Shown here piece by piece: positions 15,176-24,761 of a stretch of DNA of 64,000 nucleotides. The position numbers and the translations under genes are program-made. The stretch spans positions 1-64,000 of the forward strand of contig JAWKVX010000004.1 in the NCBI GenBank assembly GCA_041397825.1, written 5' to 3'. Within the stretch, counting starts at the first letter, position 1, and every line of letters begins with the position of its first letter. The stretch is from JANNSX01 sp041397825 (GTDB taxonomy: Bacteria > Pseudomonadota > Alphaproteobacteria > Rhizobiales > Hyphomicrobiaceae). The notes below the pieces were generated by a model. It was not told the DNA's origin and searched no databases. It saw nothing but the letters and a program-made list of their open reading frames with translations.

Positions 15176-18100
15176 ATGGCCATTCTGTGCGGCAAGACCA
15201 ACTCCGACATCGAGACTCGGAAGCTTCCGATCGCCAATCGCATGCTGGCACTCGAGCCGCGCTATGTTTTCGACGCGGCCATCGCTAGCGAGCTGCACGA
15301 TCTCGGGGCGACCGAAGTCCACCCCGAGAGCTACACGGACGTCCCGGACGGGACGGGCGCGGAGATGGCCGCGGCGGCCGAAGAACTTGCATCCAGCGAC
15401 GGCCACGACACCTCAAGTGCGACCATTGCTGTCGAGGATCTGGTTGCGACTCACAATCTCGCGGTCGACACGCGGGAGATCGCCTTCATCGATTCGCGCC
15501 TGGCGGATTTGGATCAGCTTGTCAGCGCCGTGCCGCAAGGGCTGCGGATCGTCCTCATCGACGGGGACCGAGATGGCGTGCAGCAGATGGTGGACGCACT
15601 CTCCGGAGAGGAGGGCATCACCGGTGTCCACATCATCTCGCACGGCGAGGCCGGCGAGATCAGCCTCGGCACCGCGCTCCTGACATCTGAGACGATGGCA
15701 GGCCAGTACAGCGCCACCCTCGGCGAGCTTAGGGCGCACTTGTCGGCGGATGCCGACATCCTTGTCTACGGGTGCAACTTCGGCGCAGGCCACAAGGGCG
15801 CCGAGGCGATGGCCCTCCTCGCCAGTCTCACCGGCGCAGACGTCGCGTCTTCCGACGACCTCACCGGCACCGAAGATCTCGGTGGCGACTGGGATTTGGA
15901 GGTCCGTCATGGCACGATCGAGGCCGGCGCCGTCCAGGCCATGGCTTGGAACGGTGTCCTCGATCCGTTCAATATCTCCGCGACAACGCAGCCGGTCGTC
16001 CGCGACAACACTGGAGCCGTCGTCACCGCCGGCACGACAACGATCGGCGGTGTGACGGCGACGCGCCACATCACCGACGTCACCAAGATGGTCGGTGCGA
16101 CGGTGGTCTGGGCAAATGCCGGCACCGTAGGCGGAACGCCCATTGACCTCCGCGCGACCGTCCTCTCCGTCGTCGATACGAACCCGAATGCCGGGCACGA
16201 TCCCGGCCTGCACTTCACAATCAGTAACGGCGACGACCCTTCGGTACGCGTCGACAATGCCGAAGTTCGCATCCGTTGGGATGCCTTCGAAGCAGGTACC
16301 TATAATCCTACGACGGGAACGGGAACGGTCGCTCAGGGAGATGTCGGGTTCTTCATTCGTGATATCGACGCCCTTGGTCACATCTACTCTGCGCCGGGCG
16401 TGATGACGTACTACAACATGTCCGGCATCAAGCCGCAGGAATCTGTCCGCGCCGACCTCGACGAGCTTTCCAACTATCAAACCGAGTCGCTCGCACTGAC
16501 CCACCTCACCGTGGGGCTGAACATAGATCCCGATACGGGCGCTACCATCACGAACCCGCTAAATCCTTCCTATGGAAAGATAACCGCAACCAACCTGACA
16601 GATACCGAACTAGCGGAGGCAAAATCCGGCATCAAATTCAATTGGATCGGCGTTAGCTCTTGGGAGGTGACCTATCGCGTTGCGCCGCCACCCGGACCCG
16701 TCAATTTAGATCTCGTTCCCACCAATGGCACAGTCGATGCGACGATCGCCGGCACCAATCACGGCCAGCGCTTCTTTGACCACGACGGGGATGGCGATCT
16801 TGCATTTGTGTCTGCCTACACGGTCGAGATGCGCCATCTCGACCTCGACGCAAACGATTCGACCGCAAGCGGCGACGACTACCAATCAACATTCACAGAG
16901 AACGGTGCCGCTGTACCTGTTGTCGACACCGATGTGGACATCACGGGCCTGGATGCACACATCGAGAGCGCAAGGGTCGTGCTCACGAACGCCATGCCGG
17001 GCGACCAGATTCTCGTGGCAGGTTCGGCCGCCGCGAGCGGAACCGTCAATGGATTGACCTATACGGTCTCTAATGTCGGCGGCGCCATCACGGTGCAACT
17101 GACCGGCGGCACGACAGACCCGACGATCTACGAGGCCGCGCTGAGGCAGATTGCGTTCAACAACACGTCGGAGAGCCCGGATAGCAGCGATCGCACGTTC
17201 GAAATTACTTTCAACAACGGTACCGTCGACAGCAACACTGCGATCTCGACGATACATGTCACCTCTGTCAACGACCCGCCGGTGGGCGTCGATGACAACA
17301 TCCCGGTCACCGAGGACACCCCGGTCACGCAGAACGTTCTCGGCAACGACACGGATGTAGATGGCGACCCGCTGAGCATATCGGCGGCCTCGATCGACTG
17401 GGATGGCGACGGGACGCCGGATACGCTGACGCTGGGCACGCCGACTGCGATGGTGACCTCGACCGGCGCTGCCATCGGTGTGATAACGGTTACTGCGAAT
17501 GGCAATGTGACGTTCGCCCCTGCACAGGACTATGTCGGACCTGTTCCCGATCTGACGTACACGCCGAATGATGGGACGGCGGATGGGACGCCGGCGACGG
17601 TGAGCTTCGGCCCGATCACGGCCGTTTCTGAGCCGCCGGAAGGTGCAGACAAGTCCATCACCGTCGATGAGGACACCTCCTACACGTTTACGGCTGCCGA
17701 CTTCGGATTCTCAGATCCGCACGATATGCCGGAGGACACTTTCATAGAGTTGGTCATCACCACCCTGCCAACCACAGGCTCGTTGACCCTAAACGGCAAT
17801 CCGGTCACGGCGGGTGACAGGATCGCCGTTGCCGATATCCCGAACCTTGTCTGGACGCCAGATCCAGACAGCAACGGCCTTGCGATCTCCAGCTTCGATT
17901 TCCAGGTCGTCGATGACGGTCTCGATCCGACCAATCTCGTTGTCAACGGCAGTCTGGAGGATGTCGCCTTCGGCGCTTCCGTGATTGACTTGCCCTACTA
18001 TTCTGACTCTGTCGCACCGACGGCCAGTGAGGTCAGTCCGCCGCAGCTCGCAGGGTGGAGCCGGCTGGTCTACACTTACACTGTTGCTGGAACGACCTAC

Positions 18101-19171
18101 TATGACATGGTGGACATGTCGCTGGTTCGTGACGACGATCCGGCAACCACCGACACGCCTTTCGGTGACCAGGCAGGCTACTATGCGCAAGTCTGGCAAA
18201 CGATATCGGGTCTGGAGCCCGGTGCCACCTACACAGTCAGCGGGAACGCCATTGTTGGCGATCCTGATGCTGTCTTCGAAATGTGGATCGTTGACGACGC
18301 TGACTTTGACGGAACCATCGATGGCGATCTGGGTGTCTTGCCGCCAACGATTGCGCAGGGCTCACTGACGGGTGCCACCGACGGAACGGATCCGAACTGG
18401 CGCGATCTCACGTTCACATTCGTTGCGCCGGCCGGTGGCTCGATCGACCTGGTGGTCTTGAAGTACAGCACAGCGGCTGCCTGCTCCTGGGACAACATAT
18501 CTCTGCACAAAGAGGGCACACTTGATCTGGTGCCCAATACCATCACTTTCAATGTTACGCCGGTGAATGACGCGCCGAGCAATCTGATCCCCATTCCCGA
18601 CTCGAACGCCGTTGACGGAGGGTCAGTGGCGATTTCGACGCAGACCGCCTTCAATGATCCCGACGGCGAGGCGCTGGCCTTCTCGCTGGCGCCCGGCGCG
18701 CCGAGTTGGCTCTCGATTGATCCGGTAACCGGCATCATCAGTGGCACTCCACCGGCCGATGCCTCCCAAGGAGGTCCTGGCTCGAATGGCGCCTACACTC
18801 TTTCTGTCATTGCCACCGACCCTCATGGCGCCTTTGCAACTGCCACGGTGACGCTGACGATCGTGAACCTCGATCCGGTTGCGGTGGACGACGCGTCGAG
18901 CGTGTCGGAGGATGGTCCTGCGGTCTCGGGCAACGTCATCAGCGATGCCTTGACGGGGTTCGGATACGGCGCCCGACAGCGATCCGCTGACGGTGGTTTC
19001 GGCGGCGCAGAGCGGCACGGCGATCAGCCTCGGAGTTCCGTTCACGGTATCGGGGGGCGGGACGCTGACGTTGAACGGGGACGGGAGCTACACGTTCGAT
19101 CCAGGGACGGCCTACAACGGTCTGGACGTCGGGGAGACGGCGACGGAGACGATCGGCTACGTTGTGTCTGA
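15176..19171 (+). CDS. Giant DUF4347 surface adhesin, N-terminal part up to a frameshift
   Basis: Starts at ATG 15176 (AAGGA 7-8 bases upstream); the frame is open to 15074 without support. Residues about 20-36 contain LALEPRYVFDAA, an LEPR-type motif found at the start of many giant adhesins. A DUF4347 domain follows (about 100-262) with IAFIDSRLADLDQLV, GVHIISHGEAG and ILVYGCNFGAG, a His/Cys arrangement reminiscent of caspase-fold proteins. Next come a beta-rich region, cadherin-like Ig domains with acidic Ca-binding-type loops, a galactose-binding/DUF642-like segment (17937-18516, NLVVNGSLED to SWDNISLH), and He_PIG and VCBS-type repeats. Compared with the next repeat copies, two bases (GA) are missing at about 18958, so the frame runs off to a TGA at 19171. 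No RTX nonapeptide repeats are seen. Confidence 0.85.
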   Translation: MAILCGKTNSDIETRKLPIANRMLALEPRYVFDAAIASELHDLGATEVHPESYTDVPDGTGAEMAAAAEELASSDGHDTSSATIAVEDLVATHNLAVDTREIAFIDSRLADLDQLVSAVPQGLRIVLIDGDRDGVQQMVDALSGEEGITGVHIISHGEAGEISLGTALLTSETMAGQYSATLGELRAHLSADADILVYGCNFGAGHKGAEAMALLASLTGADVASSDDLTGTEDLGGDWDLEVRHGTIEAGAVQAMAWNGVLDPFNISATTQPVVRDNTGAVVTAGTTTIGGVTATRHITDVTKMVGATVVWANAGTVGGTPIDLRATVLSVVDTNPNAGHDPGLHFTISNGDDPSVRVDNAEVRIRWDAFEAGTYNPTTGTGTVAQGDVGFFIRDIDALGHIYSAPGVMTYYNMSGIKPQESVRADLDELSNYQTESLALTHLTVGLNIDPDTGATITNPLNPSYGKITATNLTDTELAEAKSGIKFNWIGVSSWEVTYRVAPPPGPVNLDLVPTNGTVDATIAGTNHGQRFFDHDGDGDLAFVSAYTVEMRHLDLDANDSTASGDDYQSTFTENGAAVPVVDTDVDITGLDAHIESARVVLTNAMPGDQILVAGSAAASGTVNGLTYTVSNVGGAITVQLTGGTTDPTIYEAALRQIAFNNTSESPDSSDRTFEITFNNGTVDSNTAISTIHVTSVNDPPVGVDDNIPVTEDTPVTQNVLGNDTDVDGDPLSISAASIDWDGDGTPDTLTLGTPTAMVTSTGAAIGVITVTANGNVTFAPAQDYVGPVPDLTYTPNDGTADGTPATVSFGPITAVSEPPEGADKSITVDEDTSYTFTAADFGFSDPHDMPEDTFIELVITTLPTTGSLTLNGNPVTAGDRIAVADIPNLVWTPDPDSNGLAISSFDFQVVDDGLDPTNLVVNGSLEDVAFGASVIDLPYYSDSVAPTASEVSPPQLAGWSRLVYTYTVAGTTYYDMVDMSLVRDDDPATTDTPFGDQAGYYAQVWQTISGLEPGATYTVSGNAIVGDPDAVFEMWIVDDADFDGTIDGDLGVLPPTIAQGSLTGATDGTDPNWRDLTFTFVAPAGGSIDLVVLKYSTAAACSWDNISLHKEGTLDLVPNTITFNVTPVNDAPSNLIPIPDSNAVDGGSVAISTQTAFNDPDGEALAFSLAPGAPSWLSIDPVTGIISGTPPADASQGGPGSNGAYTLSVIATDPHGAFATATVTLTIVNLDPVAVDDASSVSEDGPAVSGNVISDALTGFGYGARQRSADGGFGGAERHGDQPRSSVHGIGGRDADVERGRELHVRSRDGLQRSGRRGDGDGDDRLRCV

Positions 19172-20677
19172 CGGCAACGGGGGCAGCGACGCGGCGCAAC
19201 TGGTGATCACGGTGGTTGGCGCGAACGATGCGCCGGTGGTGATCGATCCGTCGAGCCCCGGGACGCCGTCGAACCCGACGCCTGCGACGGATCCTCTGAA
19301 CATCATCGCCGACGTGACGCGTAGCGACGGCCAGCCGCTCGATCCGATCGACGTTGCGCAGTACGTGGTCGACCCTGACGGGGAGGCGCTGAGCTTCGCG
19401 GTGGATCCTGCGACGCCGTCTTGGATCAGCATCGATCCTGTGAGCGGGATAATCACGGGCACGCCGCCGTCGAATGCGTCGCAGGGCACGAACACGGGCA
19501 ATCCGGGCGAGTATCTGGTGACGATCACGGCGACGGATCCGGACGGCTCCGTTGCGACGACCACGGTGACGCTGACGATCGTGAACCTCGATCCGGTTGC
19601 GGTGGACGACGCGTCGAGCGTGTCGGAGGATGGTCCTGCGGTCTCGGGCAACGTCATCAGCGATGCCTTGACGGGGGATTCGGATACGGCGCCCGACAGC
19701 GATCCGCTGACGGTGGTTTCGGCGGCGCAGAGCGGCACGGCGATCAGCCTCGGAGTTCCGTTCACGGTATCGGGGGGCGGGACGCTGACGTTGAACGGGG
19801 ACGGGAGCTACACGTTCGATCCAGGGACGGCCTACAACGGTCTGGACGTCGGGGAGACGGCGACGGAGACGATCGGCTACGTTGTGTCTGACGGCAACGG
19901 GGGCAGCGACGCGGCGCAACTGGTGATCACGGTGGTTGGCGCGAACGATGCGCCGGTGGTGATCGATCCGTCGAGCCCCGGGACGCCGTCGAACCCGACG
20001 CCTGCGACGGATCCTCTGAACATCATCGCCGACGTGACGCGTAGCGACGGCCAGCCGCTCGATCCGATCGACGTTGCGCAGTACGTGGTCGACCCTGACG
20101 GGGAGGCGCTGAGCTTCGCGGTGGATCCTGCGACGCCGTCTTGGATCAGCATCGATCCTGTGAGCGGGATAATCACGGGCACGCCGCCGTCGAATGCGTC
20201 GCAGGGCACGAACACGGGCAATCCGGGCGAGTATCTGGTGACGATCACGGCGACGGATCCGGACGGCTCCGTTGCGACGACCACGGTGACGCTGACGATC
20301 GTGAACCTCGATCCGGTTGCGGTGGACGACGCGTCGAGCGTGTCGGAGGATGGTCCTGCGGTCTCGGGCAACGTCATCAGCGATGCCTTGACGGGGGATT
20401 CGGATACGGCGCCCGACAGCGATCCGCTGACGGTGGTTTCGGCGGCGCAGAGCGGCACGGCGATCAGCCTCGGAGTTCCGTTCACGGTATCGGGGGGCGG
20501 GACGCTGACGTTGAACGGGGACGGAAGCTACACGTTCGATCCAGGGACGGCCTACAACGGTCTGGACGTCGGGGAGACGGCGACGGAGACGATCGGCTAC
20601 GTTGTGTCTGATGGCAACGGGGGCAGCGACGCGGCGCAACTGGTGATCACGGTGGTTGGCGCGAACGATGCGCCGGT
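18843..20677 (+). repeat. 720-bp tandem repeat in the adhesin gene (2.55 copies)
   Basis: Copy 1 is 18843-19560 (718 bases, lacking GA at about 18958), copy 2 is 19561-20280 (720 bases) and a partial copy 3 is 20281-20677 (397 bases). Reading line by line, copies 1 and 2 are identical except for the 2-base deletion. Copy 3 differs from copy 2 at only two positions, 20525 (A for G) and 20612 (T for C), before it diverges completely. Each unit encodes 240 residues. Such identity implies very recent duplication or ongoing homogenisation, and makes the copy number uncertain in any short-read assembly. Confidence 0.95.
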
Positions 20678-22244
20678 CAGTTCGGCCCTCGCCAACCTCG
20701 TCAACGACGACGCCGACCCGGTGTCGATCGACGTCTCGAGCGCCTTCTCCGATCCCGACACCAACGACACACTCACCTTCACCGCCACCGGCCTACCGCC
20801 AGGCCTGTCGATCTCGCCGGCCGGTGTGATCACGGGCACGATCGATCACAGCGCCTCCGTCACCGGGCCCTACTCCGTCACTGTCACTGCAACCGACGAT
20901 CACGGCGCAGCCACCCAGCAGACCTTCACCTGGACCGTCGGCAACCCGGCCCCCATCGCCGTCGACGACACCGCAACCACGGGTGAGAACACCTTCATTT
21001 CGGGTGATGTCACGCCCGGCACACCGGGCCAGGACAGCGATCCCGATGGCGACACGCTCACGGTCGTTGCGGTCAATGGTGTGGCCGGGAACGTCAACAA
21101 CAGTGTGACGGGCTCGAACGGCGGCACGTTCGTGGTGTCGGACGACGGCTCATACGGGTTCGTCCCCGGCACCGCCTTCGATGACCTCGCGGTCGGCGAG
21201 ACGCGTGTGACGTCGATCACCTACACCATCTCGGATGGCGAAGGCGGCATCGACATCGCAACCGTCTCCATCACCGTAACCGGCGTCAACGACCCACCGG
21301 TCGCCGTGAACGACAACGTTACCGTCACCGAGGACACGCCGGTCGGCGGCAACGTTATGACCAACGACAGCGATGTCGACGGCGACCCGTTGACCGTCAC
21401 CGCCGCCGCCGTCGACATCGACGGTGACGGTACGCCGGATGCGATCACCCTCGGCACCCCGACCCTCATCGAGGATGCCTCCGGCAATCCGATCGGCACG
21501 CTAACGCTCGACAGCGACGGCAGCTTCACCTTCTCGCCCGCCCTCAACTACAACGGCCCGGTGCCGACCGTGACCTACACGATCGAGGATGCACACGGGA
21601 CCACGTCGACGGCTACACTGACGTTGACGGTCGATCCGGTGAACGATCCGCCGACGGCGTGGTCTGAGAGCCATACGACGCCCTATCTCACCCCGATCAG
21701 CATCGACTTCCTCGCAACGGCAAGCGACGTAGACGGCGACCCGCTCACGATCGTCAGCGTGACCGTGCCGCCGGAGCAGGGGACGATGGTTCAAGACGGC
21801 AACAACTGGGTGTTCAGACCGGATCGTACCTTCGCGGGCACGGCGACGATCACCTTTACCGTCCAGGACCCGTCGGGCCTGACGGCGACGTCGTTCCACG
21901 AGGTCAATGTCATCCCACCGCCACTAAAGGCCGTTGGCGAGCGTCATGTGACCGCCTACAAGACAGGCCTCAGCGGCAAGGTCTCTTCCAAGGACATCTA
22001 TCCCAAGGGATCGGTGTTCGGAACGGTGAAGGGGCCGAGCCACGGCACGCTCACGATGCGGGCGAACGGAACGTTCCGCTACGTGCCGCGGCCAGGATTC
22101 TCAGGCATCGATCGCTTCACCTACTCGATCACCGATCCGACGGGTCGCGTCGTTACCGCTACGGAGACGATCAAGGTCGGAGCCCGGACGCTCCTCGACA
22201 AATGTTTGACGACGTTCAGCGCGCTGAAGCATCGTAGGCGGTGA
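18993..22244 (+). CDS. Giant adhesin, C-terminal part (continuation after the frameshift)
   Basis: This is the continuation of the preceding gene in the frame that would be used if the 2-base deletion at about 18958 were restored; the nominal GTG at 18993 has no start signals. It encodes two and a half copies of a 240-residue unit. Each unit pairs a He_PIG-type domain (PSWISIDPVSGIITGTPP) with a VCBS-type domain (GTLTLNGDGSYTFDPGT). More diverged cadherin-like domains follow, such as VTEDTPVGGNVMTNDSDVDG, then a short basic C-terminus ending in LKHRRR. With the frame repaired the whole protein has about 2,356 residues. I see no RTX repeats, LPXTG, PEP-CTERM or autotransporter barrel, so the export signal is unclear. 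The secretion operon begins 112 bases downstream. Confidence 0.8.
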   Translation: MVSAAQSGTAISLGVPFTVSGGGTLTLNGDGSYTFDPGTAYNGLDVGETATETIGYVVSDGNGGSDAAQLVITVVGANDAPVVIDPSSPGTPSNPTPATDPLNIIADVTRSDGQPLDPIDVAQYVVDPDGEALSFAVDPATPSWISIDPVSGIITGTPPSNASQGTNTGNPGEYLVTITATDPDGSVATTTVTLTIVNLDPVAVDDASSVSEDGPAVSGNVISDALTGDSDTAPDSDPLTVVSAAQSGTAISLGVPFTVSGGGTLTLNGDGSYTFDPGTAYNGLDVGETATETIGYVVSDGNGGSDAAQLVITVVGANDAPVVIDPSSPGTPSNPTPATDPLNIIADVTRSDGQPLDPIDVAQYVVDPDGEALSFAVDPATPSWISIDPVSGIITGTPPSNASQGTNTGNPGEYLVTITATDPDGSVATTTVTLTIVNLDPVAVDDASSVSEDGPAVSGNVISDALTGDSDTAPDSDPLTVVSAAQSGTAISLGVPFTVSGGGTLTLNGDGSYTFDPGTAYNGLDVGETATETIGYVVSDGNGGSDAAQLVITVVGANDAPVSSALANLVNDDADPVSIDVSSAFSDPDTNDTLTFTATGLPPGLSISPAGVITGTIDHSASVTGPYSVTVTATDDHGAATQQTFTWTVGNPAPIAVDDTATTGENTFISGDVTPGTPGQDSDPDGDTLTVVAVNGVAGNVNNSVTGSNGGTFVVSDDGSYGFVPGTAFDDLAVGETRVTSITYTISDGEGGIDIATVSITVTGVNDPPVAVNDNVTVTEDTPVGGNVMTNDSDVDGDPLTVTAAAVDIDGDGTPDAITLGTPTLIEDASGNPIGTLTLDSDGSFTFSPALNYNGPVPTVTYTIEDAHGTTSTATLTLTVDPVNDPPTAWSESHTTPYLTPISIDFLATASDVDGDPLTIVSVTVPPEQGTMVQDGNNWVFRPDRTFAGTATITFTVQDPSGLTATSFHEVNVIPPPLKAVGERHVTAYKTGLSGKVSSKDIYPKGSVFGTVKGPSHGTLTMRANGTFRYVPRPGFSGIDRFTYSITDPTGRVVTATETIKVGARTLLDKCLTTFSALKHRRR

Positions 22245-22356
22245 GTCTCAACCGGAGTTCTTGCGTCGGTGTCTGCGTAGTCGGCCCGTTTGTCACGAAG
22301 GTTCGGGTTCGTGAGGATCGGCGCCGTTCGAGAGGCCGTTCATCAGGAGCTGGGCG

Positions 22357-23853
22357 ATGCTTCGTGCCCCGGTTGTGTCGGTCGTCGCCGGGTTGCTCCG
22401 GGGCCTGGGTCTTGCCGTCGCGCTCTCCGGGCTTGCGGCCTGTGCGTCTCTTGTTCCCCCGGTCGACACGGATGAGGTTGCGAGCTTTGCGGATGAGCTT
22501 TCGGGAAAGCTGGCTTCGAACGAGGAGGAGATCGCCGGCGATATCACCATGAACGACGCCGTGCGACTGGCAATCCGGCGGAACCATACGATTGTTGCCC
22601 GCAGACTCGAGGTCGCTTTGGCGAAGGCCAAGATCGAGGTCGAGAATGGGGCCATGCTGCCCGACCTGATGGTGGATGTTGCCTACGACCACCGCGACAG
22701 GTTGCACATGTCGCGGTCGAATCTGAACTCGACCTATTCGACCTCGGCCGAGGACGACGGCGTGACGAAGCAGATCACGCTCGGATGGAACATCCTCGAT
22801 TTCGGCCTCTCCTACGTCCGATCGCGGCAGGCGGCCGATCGGGCGTATCAGAAGGAGGAGGCGTACCGGCAAGCCGCACATCAGATCGCCGAGGAAACCT
22901 GCCGGGCATTCTGGCGCACGGTGGCTCTGCGTCTGCTCGCTCCCCGGATGACCCAGCTCGAGACCGAGGTTCGCGAGGCCCTGCGGCTGGCGGAGGCCGC
23001 CGCGAGAGATTCGCAACTTGATCCGATGGAGCCGATCAGCCTGCAACGGGACCTGTTGGATGCTCAGCGACAGTTGAGCGATCTCCTGGTGGGGCTCGCC
23101 GGGGCCGAGGACGAGCTGAGGGAGCTGATCGGCCAGCCGCCCGGTCGTGATCTCAGGCTCGATGGCAGCATCGAGCTTCGAGCCCAGTCGCTGCTGACCG
23201 CGACGGCTTCGGATGATGTCGTGACAGCGTTGCGGCTGCGGCCGGAGATCCGCCAGCATATGTACAATCTGCGGATCAACGAAGATGAAGTTCGTGCCGC
23301 AGTCTTGTCCGTGCTTCCTGGCATCGACCTCACGCGTTCCTACAACTCGGACGCCAATCCCTTTCTCCTCCACGGCCACTGGGTGAGCTGGGGAGTGAGC
23401 CTGGCGAGCAATCTGATGCGATTGGCCCGGCTCGGCAACGATCTCGACGTGATCGAAAGCGATCGCCGGCTCGAGCGCCAGCTGGCGTTGGCGACAGCGG
23501 CTGCGATCGTCGTGCAAGTGCATGTGGCGCGCGCGAAAGTCGCCATGCACAGATACGCCTACCGTTTGGCCGACCAGTCTGCGACCGTTCAGAGACGGCT
23601 GCTTGCGCAGACCCGGGCGGCGGTGACCGCCGGCAAGACCGGCAAGCAGCGACTGGTGCTCGCGAAGCTCGAGACCGCGTTGTCCGATGTCCGAGCGATC
23701 CTTGCCTTGGCGGAGCTTCAGTCGGCGCTCGCCGTCTATGCGAGCAGCCGAGGCGACACCGTGCCGGACGAGGAGATGCCAGGGCAGGGTAACGGTTCTC
23801 GAACGCCATCGGTCCCGGAGCCTCAGAGCCGTCAGGGGAGTGTCTCGCTATGA
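22357..23853 (+). CDS. TolC-family outer-membrane efflux lipoprotein
   Basis: A 498-residue protein with a signal peptide ending in a lipobox (SGLAACAS, Cys near residue 29), as in lipid-anchored TolC/NodT channels. The body is two long helical repeats (about 60-250 and 280-470) of the outer membrane efflux family, with MNDAVRLAIRRNHTI at the start of the first and QITLGWNILDFGLSYVRSRQ as the strand-loop element. It would form the outer-membrane pore. It is the first gene of a coupled operon (its end overlaps the next ATG by 4 bases) and lies just downstream of the giant adhesin, so the adhesin is its probable cargo. No ABC ATPase accompanies it. Confidence 0.88.
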   Translation: MLRAPVVSVVAGLLRGLGLAVALSGLAACASLVPPVDTDEVASFADELSGKLASNEEEIAGDITMNDAVRLAIRRNHTIVARRLEVALAKAKIEVENGAMLPDLMVDVAYDHRDRLHMSRSNLNSTYSTSAEDDGVTKQITLGWNILDFGLSYVRSRQAADRAYQKEEAYRQAAHQIAEETCRAFWRTVALRLLAPRMTQLETEVREALRLAEAAARDSQLDPMEPISLQRDLLDAQRQLSDLLVGLAGAEDELRELIGQPPGRDLRLDGSIELRAQSLLTATASDDVVTALRLRPEIRQHMYNLRINEDEVRAAVLSVLPGIDLTRSYNSDANPFLLHGHWVSWGVSLASNLMRLARLGNDLDVIESDRRLERQLALATAAAIVVQVHVARAKVAMHRYAYRLADQSATVQRRLLAQTRAAVTAGKTGKQRLVLAKLETALSDVRAILALAELQSALAVYASSRGDTVPDEEMPGQGNGSRTPSVPEPQSRQGSVSL

Positions 23854-24761
23854 GAATGCGGAGGCTTCGTATCGCTTCGATGAGCCGATGCGCCTATCGG
23901 TGGCTTCGTCCGCTGGCGGTTGCTGCCGCGCTTGCTCTTGTGATCGCCGGGCCCACTCTGGAAGAGCACGCAAGTCACGCCGGCGAGCTCGATGATATGA
24001 TCAGCGGGCGGGTGGTGGATCTTGCCGCCGAGGCGCCTTTCGATGCGTCGATTGCGGCAGGCCTGGACAGCACGCGAGGCATCGCCAACGGCAATGCTGT
24101 TCGCGGCGTGCTTCGCTCCGTGGAGACGGCTTCGATCAGTGCCGAGATCAATGCGAGGTTGGTCTACCTGCCGCAGCGCGAAGGCGATGCGATTGTCAAA
24201 GGACAGCCCATCGTCAAGTTCGATTGCACGAGGATCGTCGCTGAGTTGGCGGCCGCCGAGGCCACTTACCAGCGATTGCTCCTCGTCTACGAGACCGAGC
24301 AGAAGCTCGAAGGCTACGAGGCCGCCGGTAGCCTGTCCGTCGAGCAGGCACGCTATGACATGCTGAAGGCGGAGGCCGAGCGTCAGGTGCTCGAGGCAAG
24401 GAAGGCGAGCTGCACGATCCTGGCGCCGTTCGATGGCCGGGTCGTCGAGAAAGTCGCGCAAGTCCACGAGATGGCCGAGCCCAATCAGCCGATCCTCAAG
24501 ATCGTCAACGATTCCCGGATAGAGCTCGTCATGATGATACCGTCGTCGTGGCTCCGGCGACTACCGGCGGGAACGCGCTTCACACTTCATGTCGACGAGC
24601 TCGCCCGCAACTTTCCGGCTCATGTGGTGCAATCGACCGGAGTGATCGATCCGGTCAGTCAGAGCGCGCGCCTGATCGGTGAGCTCGATGACGCCTCGTC
24701 CGACGTGTTGCCTGGAATGAGCGGAACGGTCTATTTCGAAGCGGACGTCTCCATGCGATGA
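23850..24761 (+). CDS. HlyD/RND-type periplasmic adaptor (short)
   Basis: A 303-residue membrane-fusion protein. An N-terminal hydrophobic segment (about residues 20-36) acts as signal or anchor. A lipoyl/barrel-sandwich half (SAEINARLVYLPQREGDAIV, then KGQPIVKFDC) follows, then a helical hairpin of about 70 residues (AAAEATYQRLLL to ERQVLEARKAS), and the second lipoyl half (CTILAPFDGRVVEKVAQ). A beta-barrel region ends with DVLPGMSGTVYFEA. This domain order is that of RND/HlyD adaptors that link an inner-membrane component to TolC. ATGA overlaps at both ends show translational coupling with the TolC-like and GAF-HlyD genes. No RND pump is present. Confidence 0.87.
   Translation: MRMRRLRIASMSRCAYRWLRPLAVAAALALVIAGPTLEEHASHAGELDDMISGRVVDLAAEAPFDASIAAGLDSTRGIANGNAVRGVLRSVETASISAEINARLVYLPQREGDAIVKGQPIVKFDCTRIVAELAAAEATYQRLLLVYETEQKLEGYEAAGSLSVEQARYDMLKAEAERQVLEARKASCTILAPFDGRVVEKVAQVHEMAEPNQPILKIVNDSRIELVMMIPSSWLRRLPAGTRFTLHVDELARNFPAHVVQSTGVIDPVSQSARLIGELDDASSDVLPGMSGTVYFEADVSMR

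Noticed and set aside
18940..18975. Programmed ribosomal frameshifting to join the two adhesin frames
   Set aside because: The site differs from the two correct copies by a plain 2-base loss and has no slippery heptamer plus pseudoknot that I can see; mutation or error is simpler.
18939..20639. A 566-residue Arg-rich open frame on the minus strand through the adhesin repeats
   Set aside because: It is the antisense of the 720-bp repeats; its periodic text follows the repeat, it has no domain, and the plus frame encodes recognisable He_PIG/VCBS domains.
18843..20677. CRISPR-like or mobile-element repeats
   Set aside because: The repeats are 720 bp, contiguous without spacers, in frame with the protein domains, and have no terminal inverted repeats or transposase.
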